DNA from: VYFG01 sp965213885
GTDB lineage: Bacteria > Pseudomonadota > Gammaproteobacteria > Arenicellales > Poriferihabitantaceae
Direction of reading: 5' to 3'
NCBI GenBank assembly: GCA_965213885.1
Contig: OZ243919.1
Coordinates: forward strand, 1,364,001 to 1,428,000
Length of the DNA stretch: 64,000 bases
Shown: positions 62,343 to 64,000 of the stretch, piece by piece
Layout: each line of letters opens with the position of its first letter
How positions within the stretch are numbered: the first letter of the stretch is position 1
Translations under genes and position numbers: made by a program
Notes under the pieces: generated by a model
What the model saw: the letters and a program-made list of their open reading frames with translations, nothing else
Databases searched by the model: none
Told to the model about the DNA's origin: nothing

Positions 62343-62515
62343 GGTGGTTACCTCGTTGGTGGTCACCGTCCTCCTGCCCGTCATTCAGGACATCGGGCGG
62401 CTCACAGAACAGTGATGCTGTATCCGGCATCACCCTCCTCGGGGATGCCGGCCGGAGCGGCGATACAACGCCGCCCCGGCCATTGTCGACAAACGGTTAT
62501 CGATATGGAATCGAA

Positions 62516-63523
62516 TTACTCGCCGGTGATCGCAGTTGCACCGACGGATTCGATCAGTTCCTTGTGCAGGGCAATCTGCTGGGTATGGTACGTACCAAGG
62601 TCATCACCGGCCAGCCACTGGTCGCAGGCCAGGCCATCATCCGTGCAGAATTTCTGCCACTCCGCGGATTCAAACAGCGTCTTGAACAGGTTGATGTACC
62701 AATCCTGAGCCTCCTGGGACATTCCCGGAGGTCCGTTGATGGAACGCTGCATGTAGTACTCCATGTTTACCCCCAGTTCGTTCGCAGTGGGAACGTCCGG
62801 ATAGGCGGGAAGGCGCTCTGCCGTGAACTGAACGATGGGCTTGGTTTCCCCGGCACGGTAGAACTCGTTCTGCTCGGCCGGGTTGTTCACCGTGGAGTCG
62901 ACGTGGTTGCCCACCAGGTTCTTGGCCACCGTGCCACCGCCCGGGAATGGGATGTAGGTCACGTCGTAACCGAACTCCTTCTCCATCATCGCAGTCAGGA
63001 TGGAATCCTCCTGGCCGGTGCCGGTGCCGCCGACTTTCCAGTTGTTGCCGGCAGCCTTGACGGCGGCCACATAGCTGTCAAGATCGGTGATGTCTTCGCG
63101 CCCGCTGTTAACCCAGAGCACGAAGTTGTCGATCGCCATCCGGCCGATGGGCGTGAAGTTTGACACGTCCACGCCGATGCCCTTCTGTATGACCGGTGTG
63201 GTGTAGAAGCTGTTCAACGTTACGAGGATGGTATGGTCGTCACCGTCCTTGTCCTGGATGTAGCGCAATGCCTCTGCGCCGGAACCTCCGGGCTTGTTGA
63301 TCGGGATGATGGGCCGTGGCGAGAGGTCCTTCTTCTCGATCAGACCCTGCAGCAGTCGGGCAATCTGGTCAGCACCTCCACCGGCCCCCGCCATGATGAT
63401 CAGCTCAACGGGCTTTTTCGGGGACCACTCGGCCATCGCAGGAGCCGAAAGCCCCAATGATGTCGCGGTGGCAACGGCAACCGGAACAGCCGCCTTTTTT
63501 AACTTAGAAAGTACAGTACACAT
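62516..63523 (-). CDS. tctC: Tripartite tricarboxylate transporter, substrate-binding protein TctC
   Basis: 335 residues: signal peptide ending APAMA, and the TctC fold with PVELIIMAGAGGGADQIARLLQ near the N-terminus, NKPGGSGAEALRYIQ and the ligand loop GGTGTGQEDSILTAM. Good Shine-Dalgarno GGAGG 10 bases before ATG 63523. Periplasmic receptor of the uptake system; the bound acid is unknown. A GntR-type operator lies about 35 bp upstream. Confidence 0.95.
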   Translation of the reverse strand: MCTVLSKLKKAAVPVAVATATSLGLSAPAMAEWSPKKPVELIIMAGAGGGADQIARLLQGLIEKKDLSPRPIIPINKPGGSGAEALRYIQDKDGDDHTILVTLNSFYTTPVIQKGIGVDVSNFTPIGRMAIDNFVLWVNSGREDITDLDSYVAAVKAAGNNWKVGGTGTGQEDSILTAMMEKEFGYDVTYIPFPGGGTVAKNLVGNHVDSTVNNPAEQNEFYRAGETKPIVQFTAERLPAYPDVPTANELGVNMEYYMQRSINGPPGMSQEAQDWYINLFKTLFESAEWQKFCTDDGLACDQWLAGDDLGTYHTQQIALHKELIESVGATAITGE

Positions 63524-63554
63524 CAGTTTTTATCCTCCAGAGGAAATGATTTGA

Positions 63555-63582
63555 TTTTTGGTATATGGTATACCAAATACCA
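63555..63582. promoter_or_regulatory. GntR-type operator upstream of tctC
   Basis: TTTTTGGTATATGGTATACC and the following AAATACCA; the reverse strand carries GTATACCATATACCA, exactly as at 42901. It lies in the 207-bp gap before tctC and probably controls tctCBA. Confidence 0.65.
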
Positions 63583-63729
63583 GGACAGAGAATACTCCGC
63601 CTTGCGCCGCTTGTAAAGCAGCAGGCGAAGCGGGTTTGGCTACCGGTCTGACGATGGGTCGGACCGGATAGGAAAGCCACTGGTCAAAATCGAGATGTGG
63701 ATTCTAGTCAATTGATTTACATGATATTT

Positions 63730-64000
63730 TCAGGATATCATGGATTTAGCGATGGCACCGATCTCCACGGGGCTGTCGACAACGTGCACCCCGGCAGCGG
63801 CCAGGGCTGCTTTTTTCGTCGCCGCCGTTCCGTTGCCGGACTGAATGATGGCGCTGGCATGGCCCATGCGGGTTTCCGTTGGCGCATGTTCCCCTGCAAT
63901 GTATGCGAGCACGGGCTTGCCAAACTCGTGAGAGCCCAGGTATTCCGCGGCACGTTCCTCCTCGGTGCCACCGATTTCACCCACCAGCACCACGAGTTCG
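63730..64000 (-). CDS. second succinyl-CoA synthetase-like alpha subunit (partial, 5' end outside window)
   Basis: At least 90 codons of the C-terminal half of a SucD-type ADP-forming acyl-CoA synthetase: LVGEIGGTEEERAAEYL, then TRMGHASAIIQSGNGTAATKK with the phosphohistidine loop variant (H in MGHA). It is clearly different from the sucD at 40715. Being next to tctCBA and CoA-transferase genes, it may activate the imported acid (malate-CoA-ligase-like or another ligase); the substrate is unknown. The gene runs off the right edge; the first in-window Met is not its start. Confidence 0.8.
   Translation of the reverse strand, partial: ELVVLVGEIGGTEEERAAEYLGSHEFGKPVLAYIAGEHAPTETRMGHASAIIQSGNGTAATKKAALAAAGVHVVDSPVEIGAIAKSMIS

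Overview
The window looks like chromosome from an uncultured GC-rich gammaproteobacterium, probably marine or host-associated. The evidence is an LptD outer-membrane assembly protein, a gammaproteobacterial mreBCD-mrdAB-mltB-rlpA-dacA-ybeD-lipB wall cluster, a uvrA/ssb neighbourhood with a YajR-type transporter between, AceK next to isocitrate lyase, and a tripartite tricarboxylate transporter. No species can be named from the sequence alone.

Layout: (1) 1-16.4 kb is core: lptD (cut by the left edge) diverging from murU; a ten-gene envelope operon on the minus strand (mreB to lipB) whose genes mostly overlap by ATGA or TGATG; then gatCAB on the plus strand behind a strong nested inverted repeat. 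(2) 16.4-20 kb is a predicted zinc-uptake operon on the minus strand: a His-Glu repeat zinc-binding protein of the ZrgA/DUF2796 family, an ABC ATPase and permease, and a DUF3299 protein, with a perfect Zur-type palindrome upstream. (3) 20.3-24.1 kb holds tRNA-Ser(GGA), pdxH, a methyltransferase and an AAA-ATPase/PD-(D/E)XK protein. (4) 24.5-30.7 kb is one very large Calx-beta autotransporter-like gene. Its signal peptide has no start codon in its own frame and is preceded by 13.8 copies of a pentanucleotide repeat; this is the most striking feature here and looks like a phase-variable surface protein captured in the OFF state. (5) 30.9-35.7 kb: ssb, yajR, uvrA.

(6) 36-48.8 kb is carbon metabolism: a two-subunit NAD-linked formate dehydrogenase with a fused NuoE-NuoF beta subunit, succinyl-CoA synthetase (sucCD), a fumarylacetoacetase-family hydrolase with a small membrane protein, AceK, isocitrate lyase and malic enzyme. 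(7) 48.8-51.5 kb is a small accessory patch: an AbiE-type toxin-antitoxin pair and a mosaic pseudogene made of type I restriction (HsdR) and apparently conjugative relaxase pieces. (8) 51.5-64 kb is a C1/oxalate-like module on the minus strand: PanE-like reductase, universal stress protein, formate-tetrahydrofolate ligase, a stand-alone 10-formyl-THF hydrolase-like protein, formyl-CoA:oxalate CoA-transferase (frc), a ThDP lyase of acetolactate-synthase/2-hydroxyacyl-CoA-lyase type in the place where oxalyl-CoA decarboxylase would be expected, a GntR/FCD regulator, a TctCBA uptake system, and the end of a second succinyl-CoA-synthetase-like alpha subunit cut by the right edge.

How it may work together: a dicarboxylate or 2-hydroxy/oxo acid enters by TctABC, is activated by Frc, is cleaved or decarboxylated by the ThDP enzyme to formyl-CoA, and formate is split between 10-formyl-THF (FtfL) and NADH plus CO2 (formate dehydrogenase 14 kb away). 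Three near-identical GTATACCA-type operators (before the FAH-family hydrolase/sucC, before gntR, before tctC) suggest that the GntR protein controls these units together. Domain calls come from reading the translated sequence; no database search was possible.
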